From positions 248,001 through 312,000 of the forward strand of contig JANNBB010000011.1 in NCBI GenBank assembly GCA_031385005.1: DNA of 64,000 bases. The letters are read 5' to 3'. Origin of the DNA: JADKIH01 sp031385005 (lineage in GTDB: Bacteria > Bacteroidota > Bacteroidia > AKYH767-A > 2013-40CM-41-45). The notes under the pieces are model-generated. The model saw only the letters and a list, made by a program, of their open reading frames with translations, was not told the DNA's origin and searched no databases. Positions 26,770 through 36,465 of the stretch are shown here, piece after piece (position 1 is the stretch's first letter; the number at the start of each line of letters is the position of its first letter). Made by a program: the position numbers and the translations under genes.

Positions 26770-26801
26770 GTTAACAAACCTTCAAAAAGCAGTTTGTTAA
26801 C
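26770..26801. repeat. Inverted repeat with GTTAAC cores between the T9SS gene and metH promoter
   Basis: GTTAACAAAC at 26770-26779 pairs exactly with GTTTGTTAAC at 26792-26801 around a 12-nt loop. It lies 20 nt after the preceding stop codon and overlaps the -33 box of the metH promoter. It may act as a transcription terminator for the upstream gene (no long T-run follows) or as an operator. Each arm also holds the self-complementary hexamer GTTAAC. Confidence 0.6.
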
Positions 26802-26823
26802 CGCTTCAAATTTCATATATTTG
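26793..26823 (+). promoter_or_regulatory. Promoter of the SAM riboswitch-metH unit
   Basis: TTTG at 26793-26796 and TATATTTG at 26816-26823 are separated by 19 nt, a full match to the Bacteroidota -33/-7 consensus. The transcript would start near 26830, about 30 nt before the riboswitch P1 stem. Confidence 0.85.
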
Positions 26824-26861
26824 CAACTCGTTCTTTAATAACCCCGCTAACCTGCGGGAAC

Positions 26862-26975
26862 ACTTATCAGGAAAGGTGGAGGGAATGCGCCCTATGAAAC
26901 CTTGGCAACCCATTGTTCGGAATTTGAATGATGAAGGTGCCAATTCGCTCTTCCGGAAACGGAGGTAAGATAAGT
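26862..26975 (+). ncRNA. SAM-I (S-box) riboswitch aptamer
   Basis: The closing stem P1 pairs ACTTATC (26862-26868) with GATAAGT (26969-26975). Inside are the S-box landmarks: AGGAAAGGTGGAGGGAATG at the start of P2, GCCCTATGAAACCTTGGCAA (asymmetric bulge and P3 entrance), GAAGGTGCCAATTC (completion of P3/pseudoknot) and the P4 hairpin CTCTTCCGGAAACGGAGGTAA. The core elements GAAACC-TTGGCAACC and AAGGTGCCAATTC are those conserved across class I SAM riboswitches. High S-adenosylmethionine should lower expression of metH, which lies directly downstream. Confidence 0.95.
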
Positions 26976-27004
26976 CAGAATATTTTCGAACTAAAAGAAA
27001 TTGA

Positions 27005-27038
27005 AAATCTCTTCTGACATCAGAAGAGATTTTTTTTT
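27005..27038 (+). terminator. Riboswitch-controlled intrinsic terminator ahead of metH
   Basis: AAATCTCTTCTG (27005-27016) and CAGAAGAGATTT (27021-27032) form a 12-bp perfect stem with an ACAT loop, followed by a T-run to 27038, 8 nt before the metH ATG. The P1 3' strand continues as GTCAGAA (26974-26980), exactly complementary to TTCTGAC (27012-27018) in the terminator. It can therefore act as antiterminator when SAM is low and P1 is open. This is a complete on/off expression platform. Confidence 0.92.
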
Positions 27039-27046
27039 AATACTAT

Positions 27047-30000
27047 ATGAGAAACAACAACACAATTGAAGCCGCCGAAAGAATGAGTCATTCACGATTA
27101 ATCCGGATAGAATTAGAAAAACGAGTGCTGGTAATTGACGGTGCTATGGGCACCATGATTCAGCAATATAAACTGGATGAAAATGGTTACCGCGGCGAAC
27201 GATTCAAAGACTTTTCTGTTTTCTTAAAAGGGAACAACGATCTTCTTTCACTCACACGTCCGGATATAATCGAAAACATACACCTTCAATATCTAAATGC
27301 CGGAGCAGATATTATCGAAACAAATACGTTTAATGCGCAGCGCATATCGCTCGCCGATTATCAAATGGAAGATCTCGCATATGAGATGAATTTCGAATCG
27401 GCTAAAATTGCGAAGCGAGCGATTGAAAAATTTCAGGAAACTGCCGGAACGGGAATCCACAAATGGGTGGCTGGCGCATTAGGGCCAACAAACAGAACCT
27501 TGTCTCTTTCTCCCAATGTCAACGATCCTGCCTTCCGTGCTTTGTTATACGATGAATTAGTTCATGCTTATGAGGAGCAAGTACGTGGATTAATAGACGG
27601 TGGTGTAGACTTGCTCTTAGTCGAAACGATTTTCGATACGTTGAATGCCAAAGCCGCCATCTTCGCAATTCTTAATGTGTTCGAAGAAAAGAAACTGCAG
27701 TTGCCGTTGATGATATCCGGAACTATTACAGACGCAAGCGGAAGAACCTTATCCGGACAAACCGTCGAAGCATTTTTAAATTCTGTGTCTCATGTTGATT
27801 TATTAAGTGTGGGATTGAATTGCGCTCTCGGAGCAAAGGAGATGAGACCTTATATTGAAGAACTTTCAGAGAAGGCGCCATTCTTCATCAGTGCATATCC
27901 AAATGCAGGTTTGCCGAATCAATTTGGTGAATACGATGAAACTCCAACGGAGATGTGTCATCATCTCGGCGATTTTATGCAAAGCGGTTTTCTGAATATC
28001 GTTGGAGGATGCTGCGGAACAACACCTGATCACATTAAAAAAATCGCTGAAGTAGCTTGTACAATTACTCCTCGTAAAATTCCACATATCGAACCCTACC
28101 TGCGAATCAGCGGACTGGAAGCCGTTACGCTTCGACCTGATTCTAACTTTATGAATATCGGAGAACGAACCAATGTAACCGGCTCAAAGAAGTTTTTACG
28201 ACTGATTAAAGAAAGCCAATTTGAAGAGGCCTTGTCTGTCGCACGCGATCAGGTCGAAGGCGGTGCACAAGCCATCGACGTGAATATGGACGAAGGGATG
28301 CTCGACGCACATGCTGCCATGCGTACATACCTGAATTACATTGCCTCCGAACCGGATATAGCAAAGCTTCCGTTGATGATTGACTCTTCCAAGTTTTCTG
28401 TCATCGAAACCGGACTCAAATGCACACAAGGCAAGCCCATCGTTAATTCTATTTCGATGAAAGAAGGCGAAGCCGAATTTATTCGCCAGGCCTCGTTAGT
28501 GAAAAAATACGGAGCTGCAGTTATTATCATGGCATTCGATGAAAAAGGTCAGGCCGATTCACTCGAACGTCGTATTGAAATATGTTCGCGCGCTTATAAA
28601 ATACTTACACAGGAAGTGGATTTTCCGCCACAGGACATCATCTTCGATCCGAATATTTTCCCTGTTGCGACAGGAATGGAAGAACACCGCCGCAATGCCA
28701 TCGATTATTTTGAAGCGACCAGATGGATCAAAGGAAATCTTCCGTTGGCCAAGGTGAGTGGAGGAGTGAGCAACGTTTCATTTTCATTCCGCGGAAATGA
28801 TTTGGTGAGGGAAGCCATTCATTCATCATTCTTATACCATGGCATAAAAGCCGGCATGGACATGGGTATTGTTAATCCTAGTCAGTTACAGGTTTATGAT
28901 GAAATTTCTCCTGAACTGTTGGAAGCCGTTGAAGATGTTTTACTCGACAGGAAGGACGATGCAACAGAACGTTTGCTGAATCTGGCAGCCGGAATTAAAG
29001 GTCCGGGTATGCAGCGCGAAGAAAAGGACGAAGTGTGGAGGAAAGAAGAAGTGGAAAAACGCCTGGCTCATGCTTTGGTAAAAGGCATTACCGATTATAT
29101 TGAAACCGATATTGATGAAGCGGTCAAGAAATTTCCCAAAGCATTAAATATTATTGAAGGTCCGCTGATGGATGGAATGAACATTGTTGGCGATCTTTTC
29201 GGAGCGGGAAAAATGTTTCTCCCACAAGTCGTAAAGAGTGCGCGTGTCATGAAGAAAGCTGTTGCTTACTTGACGCCCTTGCTCGAAGCAGAGAAGACAG
29301 AAGCGAAAAGTAAAGCAGGTAAAATAATTTTAGCAACTGTTAAAGGCGATGTTCACGATATCGGAAAAAATATTGTGGGTGTTGTATTGGCATGTAACAA
29401 CTATGATATCGTCGACCTCGGTGTGATGGTTCCGGCGGAGAAAATTCTCGAAGCAGCGCGTAGAGAAAAAGCCGACATCATCGGACTCAGCGGATTGATT
29501 ACTCCTTCCCTTGATGAAATGGTACACGTTGCCAATGAGATGAAGCGTGAGGGTTTTGATATTCCATTGCTGATTGGTGGCGCTACTACTTCGAAAGTGC
29601 ATACCGCTGTAAAGATCGAACCCAATTATGCAAGTCCGGTTGTTCATGTAAACGATGCTTCGCGAAGTGTGACCGTTGTCAGCAGTTTGCTTTCCGTGGA
29701 TAACAGAAAAGAGTTTATAGAAAAAACACGTGATGAGAATGCCCGTCTTCGTGAGTATCATAAAAATGCACGGGCAGCATCGAGCATCATTCCGCTTTTA
29801 AAGGCAAGGGAAAATCGAATGAAGATCGACTGGAATAAATCGACCATCTATAAACCGGGTTTCACAGGAAGAAAAGTATTTAATGATTATTCGCTGGAGG
29901 AGATTTCTAAATTCATCGATTGGACTCCATTCTTTATCAGTTGGGAGATGAAGGGAAGTTATCCAAAAATCCTGAAGGATCCCATTCGTGGACAAGAAGC

Positions 30001-30796
30001 CCAAAAGCTATTTGACGAAGCGCAGCAAATGTTGAAAAAGATCATCGACGAAAAGTGGATGACTGCCAACGCTGTTATTGGAATTTTTCCCGCTTTGTCT
30101 ATCGATGACGATATTGAAGTGTACGACGAGAAAGGAAATGTAAACGCTGTTTTTCATACACTGCGTCAGCAATCCGCAAAACCGGAAGGGCAGTCGAATG
30201 TGGCTCTGGCTGATTTTATACGTCCCAAAAACATGTTGAATGGAAAAAAAACCGGAAAGGAATTGAATGGTCAGGTCAATATGAAAACGGATTACATCGG
30301 AGCGTTTGCATTGACGACAGGAATTGGAATTGAAAAACATATTGAAGAATTCGAAAAGAATCACGACGATTATTCAGCCATCATGTTGAAAGCACTTGCC
30401 GATCGTCTTGCCGAAGCATTTGCAGAGCTCATGCATGCAAAAATCCGACGTGAGCTGTGGGGTTACTCACAAAATGAAAACCTGGAAGTGAATCAATTGA
30501 TCAAAGAAGAATATCAGGGAATACGTCCGGCCCCGGGTTATCCCGCACAACCCGATCATACAGAGAAACAAACACTCTGGAAATTACTCGATGTGGATAA
30601 TCTTGCCGGTATTACTTTAACAGATAGTCTGGCCATGTATCCTGCATCATCAGTAAGCGGTTTGTATTTCGCTCATCCATCTGCGCACTATTTCGGTCTC
30701 GGGAAAATTGAGAAAGACCAGCTGGAAGATTATGCTAAAAGAAAGAATATTCCGGTTGAGGTAATGGCCAAGTGGCTGGGGCCGGCTTTGCATTAA
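27047..30796 (+). CDS. metH: Cobalamin-dependent methionine synthase, full length
   Basis: A 1249-residue MetH, close to the E. coli length of about 1227. Domains in order: homocysteine/zinc domain (LVIDGAMGTMIQ near 31; zinc Cys in VGLNCALG near 258 and GGCCGTTPDH near 320); pterin-binding domain (NIGERTNVTGSKKF near 368; VEGGAQAIDVNMDEGM); cobalamin cap (about 650-745); B12-binding domain with GDVHDIGKNIVGVV near 766, where the DxHxxG His is the lower cobalt ligand, and IGLSGLITPS; and the AdoMet activation domain (about 920-1240; RPAPGYPAQPDHTEK). It methylates homocysteine from methyltetrahydrofolate. All parts are in one polypeptide, unlike split forms in some bacteria. ATG 27083 is an alternative start. 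It is controlled by the riboswitch upstream. Confidence 0.97.
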   Translation: MRNNNTIEAAERMSHSRLIRIELEKRVLVIDGAMGTMIQQYKLDENGYRGERFKDFSVFLKGNNDLLSLTRPDIIENIHLQYLNAGADIIETNTFNAQRISLADYQMEDLAYEMNFESAKIAKRAIEKFQETAGTGIHKWVAGALGPTNRTLSLSPNVNDPAFRALLYDELVHAYEEQVRGLIDGGVDLLLVETIFDTLNAKAAIFAILNVFEEKKLQLPLMISGTITDASGRTLSGQTVEAFLNSVSHVDLLSVGLNCALGAKEMRPYIEELSEKAPFFISAYPNAGLPNQFGEYDETPTEMCHHLGDFMQSGFLNIVGGCCGTTPDHIKKIAEVACTITPRKIPHIEPYLRISGLEAVTLRPDSNFMNIGERTNVTGSKKFLRLIKESQFEEALSVARDQVEGGAQAIDVNMDEGMLDAHAAMRTYLNYIASEPDIAKLPLMIDSSKFSVIETGLKCTQGKPIVNSISMKEGEAEFIRQASLVKKYGAAVIIMAFDEKGQADSLERRIEICSRAYKILTQEVDFPPQDIIFDPNIFPVATGMEEHRRNAIDYFEATRWIKGNLPLAKVSGGVSNVSFSFRGNDLVREAIHSSFLYHGIKAGMDMGIVNPSQLQVYDEISPELLEAVEDVLLDRKDDATERLLNLAAGIKGPGMQREEKDEVWRKEEVEKRLAHALVKGITDYIETDIDEAVKKFPKALNIIEGPLMDGMNIVGDLFGAGKMFLPQVVKSARVMKKAVAYLTPLLEAEKTEAKSKAGKIILATVKGDVHDIGKNIVGVVLACNNYDIVDLGVMVPAEKILEAARREKADIIGLSGLITPSLDEMVHVANEMKREGFDIPLLIGGATTSKVHTAVKIEPNYASPVVHVNDASRSVTVVSSLLSVDNRKEFIEKTRDENARLREYHKNARAASSIIPLLKARENRMKIDWNKSTIYKPGFTGRKVFNDYSLEEISKFIDWTPFFISWEMKGSYPKILKDPIRGQEAQKLFDEAQQMLKKIIDEKWMTANAVIGIFPALSIDDDIEVYDEKGNVNAVFHTLRQQSAKPEGQSNVALADFIRPKNMLNGKKTGKELNGQVNMKTDYIGAFALTTGIGIEKHIEEFEKNHDDYSAIMLKALADRLAEAFAELMHAKIRRELWGYSQNENLEVNQLIKEEYQGIRPAPGYPAQPDHTEKQTLWKLLDVDNLAGITLTDSLAMYPASSVSGLYFAHPSAHYFGLGKIEKDQLEDYAKRKNIPVEVMAKWLGPALH

Positions 30797-31009
30797 TTTA
30801 TTTCTGTGAACTCTCTCTTCAGACCTCTGCTATTTCTGCAGTAAAATCCTACCCCCGTTCTTTACCACAAAAGACCCGGAAATAAACGGAAAGTTGTGAA
30901 TGCAATTGCTTTTTCAGGAAATAAGTCTGTTTATATTTTGAATCTGTTCCCTTAAAACCAACCCACAATTTCATTAATTTTCAACCTGGAAAAATACTAT
31001 CAGAGCCAC

Positions 31010-32032
31010 GTGAACAGCATCTCCAAAAAGAAAATTAATTACCGTATCAGCGAAGAACTCTTCATTTACCTGGAAGAATTTGGCAGATCATCTGATCTCC
31101 CCTTTTATTATCACGATCTGTTGCGATACAATTATTCAATTCCCTTAACCAATAAGGCCGGGGAAGATACGCTCTGGGAATCTGTTTTTTTTCAACCCGG
31201 AGAAACGGAAGACCTCAACCAGAAACTTATTCAGACCTATGCTATGATGAAGGTAGAGGGGAATATGTCTTTCATGGAGCATTTGTATGTGGACAGAATC
31301 GATTATTGTCCGTTTGGAAATTCACGCCCCTTCAGAATCAGAATAAAGAATCAGTACAACGACAACTACGATTACTTTTATGTAAAACTCGCCGATGCTT
31401 CACGTGTGTATGGACTCGAACTGGAAGACATTCTTTCACCAAACAGGATCAACTACATGGTCAATGCCGATACATTGATCGAAGAACATATCATAGGAAT
31501 TCCCGGCGACCAGTTTATCCGTTATAACCTGAAGGACATTGAAGTCAACGAAACCCGGTTGGCAAAGGAGTTTATCAAATTCAACGAGCGCTGTTTTGTT
31601 CGTTTGTTGGGCGACATGCGTTCCTACAATTTCATCATCGACATGACAGCCGATTTTGATGATACGCAATTTCGTTTTCGGGCAATTGACTTCGATCAGC
31701 AGTGTTATGAAGGGAAGAAGACGCTTTACCTTCCTCAATACTTCAAGGAGAATAATCCCTATGTGGAAATGTGTGTGAAATACATCAACAAAGAAACGGT
31801 GAAGCAGTATCAGTTAGAGGAGCGTTCATTAATGTCGAGGCGGGTTAAGACGGCGCGTTTCCGTTTGGCATCTTTGCTGGAAGTAATGGAAAACGATAAC
31901 ATTTCGCAAAAAGAGAAAATAATCCAGCTACGTACCGAGCTTGCCGAACACTATAAACGCGATGCTTTTTTGAAATGCAAAACAATGGGTAGTATATTGA
32001 AATTGAGTTTGGAGATGTTGGTGGATAATTGA
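31010..32032 (+). CDS. Uncharacterised protein with kinase/APH-like catalytic motifs
   Basis: A 340-residue soluble protein with no family name known to me. Its layout matches the protein kinase/aminoglycoside phosphotransferase fold: a strand with Lys (YDYFYVKLADA, Lys126), a helix with Glu (YGLELEDIL), a hinge (EEHIIGIPGDQF), a catalytic-loop-like RLLGDMRSYNFIID (Asp202 and Asn207 with the D-x4-N spacing of HxDx4N) and a metal-binding-like RAIDFDQQ (Asp227/Asp229) 20 residues later. The usual His before the catalytic Asp is replaced (LGD). The C-terminal 100 residues are helical and charged. GTG start at 31010. Gap 30797-31009 shows no gene or clear promoter. It could be a small-molecule kinase or a pseudokinase. 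Confidence 0.6.
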   Translation: MNSISKKKINYRISEELFIYLEEFGRSSDLPFYYHDLLRYNYSIPLTNKAGEDTLWESVFFQPGETEDLNQKLIQTYAMMKVEGNMSFMEHLYVDRIDYCPFGNSRPFRIRIKNQYNDNYDYFYVKLADASRVYGLELEDILSPNRINYMVNADTLIEEHIIGIPGDQFIRYNLKDIEVNETRLAKEFIKFNERCFVRLLGDMRSYNFIIDMTADFDDTQFRFRAIDFDQQCYEGKKTLYLPQYFKENNPYVEMCVKYINKETVKQYQLEERSLMSRRVKTARFRLASLLEVMENDNISQKEKIIQLRTELAEHYKRDAFLKCKTMGSILKLSLEMLVDN

Positions 32033-32254
32033 TTTATTAAGTATTTTCCAGAATTTTTTTTTTGGACAGAATAGGGTATATTTCTTAAACTTATTAATCA
32101 AATTGAATTTTAGCTTCATGTATTAGCTGATTCACATCCAAATTTCTTGAATTCGCAAAATAATGAATATTCTTTTTAAGTGTAATTGCGATTTCCATAT
32201 ATTTGATACAGGTTATTTTCTAAATCTTATCTGAGCAGTTAATATTTCTTAAAA

Positions 32255-35200
32255 ATGAAAGCAAACATTATTTTCTTTTTTTTATTATTTTATTCTTTGA
32301 AAATGTTTTCCCAATGCGACTCTGTCAGGGTTGAAATGCGGCATGTTTATGGTGATGGAACAAATGAAGTAATAGATAAAACAGTTTTGCATTACAGTTC
32401 AACAGGAAAAGTACTTTCATCAACAAAATACGGAAAAAATCTTACAACTAATTTATGGAGTCTTTATCATCAAACGTTATATACTTATGACGTGAATGAC
32501 AGTTTGATTAACTCCTTGACGCAAACGTGGAATGGCACAACCTGGATAAATGTTCAACAACTTTTATATGAATACAATTCTTTTGGTAGTGTCACAGTAT
32601 ATATGCAGCAACAGTGGGTGAATAATGCCTGGCAGACGAATCAGGCCGATTCAATTGTATATGATATTCAGAATAGGATTGTAAGCAATTCATCCTACGA
32701 TCCAGACCCGGTTAGTAGAACTTTATATACCTATACAAATTCTGATTCAACAATAATCAGACAGGTTGGAGATTCTACTTTTACCTGGACAAATGAAACC
32801 AGAACAGATCTTTTTTACAATGTTATTCCTGATAAGATACTTGAAATCAATTTCAGTTGGAACGTAAACGTTTGGGATACTCTAAACCGGTCAACCTATT
32901 CTTATAATGGCTCATTACTGGATAGTTTAATTGTTGAACGACTGGATACTGTTTGGAAATTTATGGATTTATATACCTATCAATATGATGTTCAAAATAG
33001 ATTAATACAAAAGTATAATCAGAGCTGGACAGGAACATTTTGGGCAAATGACTCTTCTCAAATGTATGACTACGGTTTTCTTAATCACATTATTCATACA
33101 TATTATCTGACTTGGAACGGGACGGCTTGGATCTACAATCAGAAGTTAGTCAATGAAGTTGATTCAAACGGTTATCCAAGTTACCATGATCAACTTTTTG
33201 CTTCTTACGATATGAGTGGAAATTTAACGTGGGTAACTTTATTTGGTGATGTATATTATTATTATTCTGTTGATGGTGTTTTCTTAGGTTATGCAGGAGA
33301 GAATCAACCGGGAGGACCTTATGCTGGCAACTATATTTATAGTAATAATATTTTGTATGAATTTCATAGCTATTATGAAACAATGGGTGGGTTATTGACC
33401 TTTGAAGATAGATATTATTTTTATTCTGAGATTTATGGAGATAGTATAGCATGCACAGGCCAAACAGTAGTATTGTCTCTTGACAGTTGTCCAGGAAATA
33501 GTTATTTATGGTCAACAGGAGAAACAACATCATCTATAAGCGTTACCGCTCCCGGAACGTATTCTGCTACCATCATGCATGCATCCGGATTCAGTTCGTC
33601 AACTTCCCAAATAAATGTAACATTTGTTCCGGGTATACCTTATTTACCATCGGGAATCGATAGTGCTTTTAATGTTTGCGGAAATTCATCGGTAACCTTA
33701 AGTGTGTCGCAACAATTTGGTGCAAGTTATCAATGGTATAAAAATGATACGGCTTTAGCCAATCAAAATAATGCTTCTCTTAGCTTCAATAGCACGACAC
33801 TCGCTGAGGGGGAATATTACCTTATTGCTTGCAACGCCTGTGGTTGTGATACTTCTGCAAGGACAACAATTAATATTTTACCATTTCCGGGGATACCTGT
33901 TATTACTCCTTCAGGTCCATTATCTTTTTGTATTGGCGATACGTTAACACTAACATCTAGTCTCGCATTTCAATACTTGTGGAAACCCGGAAATGAAACA
34001 TCGCAATCCATTCAGGTGGTCAGTTCAGGTAATTATTATGTTTATGCATTCAATGATTCCGGTTGCTTTACCCGATCTGCTATACGAAATGTGATTGCCC
34101 GGCCTTATCCACCACCACTTTTTGTTCAGATCGTAGGAGGAAGTCTTAGTTGTAATTACAATGGTACGTCACAATGGTTTCTGAATGGTGATACAATTTT
34201 GGGCGCAACATCTTCAAGTTTTCTTCCGATAATTGCAGGTTATTATAGTATGGCATCCTATATATATCCGCAATGCATTACGTTTTCAGATTCTATTTAT
34301 TTTGATCCTTCCAATCTTTACCTGAATGTTTTATCTACTAAAATTATTTGTGAAAACGGTGGCGGCACCATCGGAGCTAATAACCCTGTAATTGGAGGTG
34401 TACCGCCTTATCAATATCAATGGTCGCCAACTACCAATCTCGTTAATCAGGGAAATGGTTCCGCTTTTTTATCAAATATGACTAACGATATTGTCTATTA
34501 TTTAACCGTAACAGATTCACTTGGAAATTCCGCTACAGATAGTGTGCAGGTGTTTGTCGATCATCCTGTCATACCACAACTGGTAGTTGATTCTCAGTAT
34601 TCTTTGTGTGCGAATGAAAACAACTATGTTTCAATTCTTAATTACCCGTTAAATAGTTATACGGTTTTGAATTGGATTGTTAACGGTGATTCTATCGGTT
34701 CGACAACAAAAAAATATTTAGCATCCGCATCGGGAGTTTTTCAGATTAAAATTTTAGATCAACAAGGTTGCACTGCTACTTCTAGTCCATATGCCGTAAA
34801 CCTTCTTACTGTTCCAGTTTTTCCACTTATTCATGCAACACTTGATTCAAGTGCATGTGTAAGTGGTAATGCCACATTGTGGATTGACTCACATCCTTTT
34901 GAGAGTTATGAATGGTACAGAGTTTCCGGAAGCATCTTGTTAAGCACGGATACTCTTTTGCAAACAGCAGCTCCCGAAAATTATCAGATAATTGTTACGG
35001 ATTCCAATGGATGTTCAGCGTCATCAAATTTTGTTTTTAATTTGAGTTCACTTACGATTAATCTGACCATTATGTCAGATGGAAACACTCTCTGTGGAAG
35101 CGATACCAGTATTTTGACAGCAAATTACCTTTCTGGATGGAATTATGAATGGACAAACAATATTGATACATTGGTTATAACAGGTAACCCGATTTCGGTA

Positions 35201-36217
35201 ACCCGAGCAGCATCTTATTATTGTTTAGCGACATCTCCTACGGGTTGTACTGCAACCGGAAGCTATTCTATTTATCAGGCATTAAATACTCCTATTGCCA
35301 CTTTACAATTAACAAATGGTGTGTTTTATGCTAGTAGTTCAAATCATCCGGCAACTTATGAATGGTATAAGGATGGAGTTTTAATACCCGGAGCACTTAC
35401 AAACTCATTTACTCCGGTTGATACGGGCTATTATTTTGTAAGAGTAAAAAGATTTCCCGGCAACGGCTGGCAATGCTTTGGCTATTCAAATACCGTTTAT
35501 TTTGGTAACTGCACGCTGTCAATTATTCCGGTCGATTCAATTGCATGTTTAAATCAATGTACTGGAGTTTTGAATGGTATCGGAAATGGTATTGGAACAA
35601 TTACCTATATGTGGGCAGATAGTACTACAAGTCCTACGCTTTCTAATTTCTGCGGCGGACCAATGAGTTTAACCATTACAGATAGTCTGGGTTGCGTCTC
35701 AAAGGATTCAATATTTATTGATATTGATTCGCTAGCTGTTCAGTTGTTATCAACAAATGCGACTTGCTTAGGTTGTTCCGATGGCAGAATAGTCGTTAAT
35801 TCAATAGCAGGTAATCCGCCGTTTATAATTTCCTGGTTACCGGCAAATGGATTTTTAAATGGAAGCAGTATCGATAGTTTGGAAGCAGGAATATATCAGG
35901 TTTGTGTTTCAGATTCATTTTGTACTGTTTGTGTAACGGATACAATATTGGACAATACTGTTTTCATTGATCCTTTGCGCGTTGAAGACATTAATTATTT
36001 TCCAAATCCTGTTATCAATTGGCTAACAATTAAGGGATGGCCAATGAATGCATCCAAAACCCTTGATGTAAAAATTTATAATTCTGTCGGTGTGGTTGTA
36101 AAATCCTTTTACACTTCCAATAACAGATTCAATGTTGGCGAACTGGCTTCAGGAATTTACAAGGTGATAATTTTTGCGAACGATAATTATTATGGGTTTA
36201 ATTTTATCAAACAATAG
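32255..36217 (+). CDS. Giant T9SS-secreted surface protein with W/Y-repeat and Ig-like regions
   Basis: A 1320-residue secreted protein of unknown function. The signal peptide (KANIIFFFLLFYSLKMFS) leads into an N-terminal region (about 25-385) of degenerate repeats of the form W-x-G-x-x-W-x-N...Y-x-YD-x-x-N-R-L, for example LTQTWNGTTWINVQQLLYEY and YQYDVQNRLIQKYNQSWTG. Six or more Ig-like/PKD-like domains follow (LWSTGETTSSISVTAPGTY near 415; YQWYKNDTALANQNNASL near 485). The end is a type A T9SS sorting domain (YFPNPVINWL ... LASGIYKVII). TATATTTG at 32198-32205 is a likely -7 box, without a good -33 partner. An adhesin-like role is plausible but not shown. Confidence 0.8.
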   Translation: MKANIIFFFLLFYSLKMFSQCDSVRVEMRHVYGDGTNEVIDKTVLHYSSTGKVLSSTKYGKNLTTNLWSLYHQTLYTYDVNDSLINSLTQTWNGTTWINVQQLLYEYNSFGSVTVYMQQQWVNNAWQTNQADSIVYDIQNRIVSNSSYDPDPVSRTLYTYTNSDSTIIRQVGDSTFTWTNETRTDLFYNVIPDKILEINFSWNVNVWDTLNRSTYSYNGSLLDSLIVERLDTVWKFMDLYTYQYDVQNRLIQKYNQSWTGTFWANDSSQMYDYGFLNHIIHTYYLTWNGTAWIYNQKLVNEVDSNGYPSYHDQLFASYDMSGNLTWVTLFGDVYYYYSVDGVFLGYAGENQPGGPYAGNYIYSNNILYEFHSYYETMGGLLTFEDRYYFYSEIYGDSIACTGQTVVLSLDSCPGNSYLWSTGETTSSISVTAPGTYSATIMHASGFSSSTSQINVTFVPGIPYLPSGIDSAFNVCGNSSVTLSVSQQFGASYQWYKNDTALANQNNASLSFNSTTLAEGEYYLIACNACGCDTSARTTINILPFPGIPVITPSGPLSFCIGDTLTLTSSLAFQYLWKPGNETSQSIQVVSSGNYYVYAFNDSGCFTRSAIRNVIARPYPPPLFVQIVGGSLSCNYNGTSQWFLNGDTILGATSSSFLPIIAGYYSMASYIYPQCITFSDSIYFDPSNLYLNVLSTKIICENGGGTIGANNPVIGGVPPYQYQWSPTTNLVNQGNGSAFLSNMTNDIVYYLTVTDSLGNSATDSVQVFVDHPVIPQLVVDSQYSLCANENNYVSILNYPLNSYTVLNWIVNGDSIGSTTKKYLASASGVFQIKILDQQGCTATSSPYAVNLLTVPVFPLIHATLDSSACVSGNATLWIDSHPFESYEWYRVSGSILLSTDTLLQTAAPENYQIIVTDSNGCSASSNFVFNLSSLTINLTIMSDGNTLCGSDTSILTANYLSGWNYEWTNNIDTLVITGNPISVTRAASYYCLATSPTGCTATGSYSIYQALNTPIATLQLTNGVFYASSSNHPATYEWYKDGVLIPGALTNSFTPVDTGYYFVRVKRFPGNGWQCFGYSNTVYFGNCTLSIIPVDSIACLNQCTGVLNGIGNGIGTITYMWADSTTSPTLSNFCGGPMSLTITDSLGCVSKDSIFIDIDSLAVQLLSTNATCLGCSDGRIVVNSIAGNPPFIISWLPANGFLNGSSIDSLEAGIYQVCVSDSFCTVCVTDTILDNTVFIDPLRVEDINYFPNPVINWLTIKGWPMNASKTLDVKIYNSVGVVVKSFYTSNNRFNVGELASGIYKVIIFANDNYYGFNFIKQ

Positions 36218-36417
36218 AATTTCTATCAATAATTAATAATTACTAATTAATTGTTTCGCTGAAAGTAACCTTACTTAAAGATGATTTTTTTACATACATA
36301 AGTGCGTTCTTTTATCCGGAATCACTTTTATTGATTTTCTTTTGAAAAATTTAACATTTTCCTGCATTTTTTGATAAAAATCAGAACATTGGGCTAACGT
36401 CTATTGACCAAATTGAT

Positions 36418-36425
36418 TAGATTTG
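36418..36425 (+). promoter_or_regulatory. Probable -7 box for the efflux operon
   Basis: TAGATTTG matches TAnnTTTG and lies 40 nt ahead of ATG 36466. No convincing TTG occurs at the ideal spacing (TTG at 36389-36391 is 26 nt away), so this is a weaker call. The rest of the gap 36218-36465 shows no other feature. Confidence 0.45.
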
Positions 36426-36465
36426 CGCACTGATTTTCAGGCAAAACTAAACTTCTGTTCACTGT

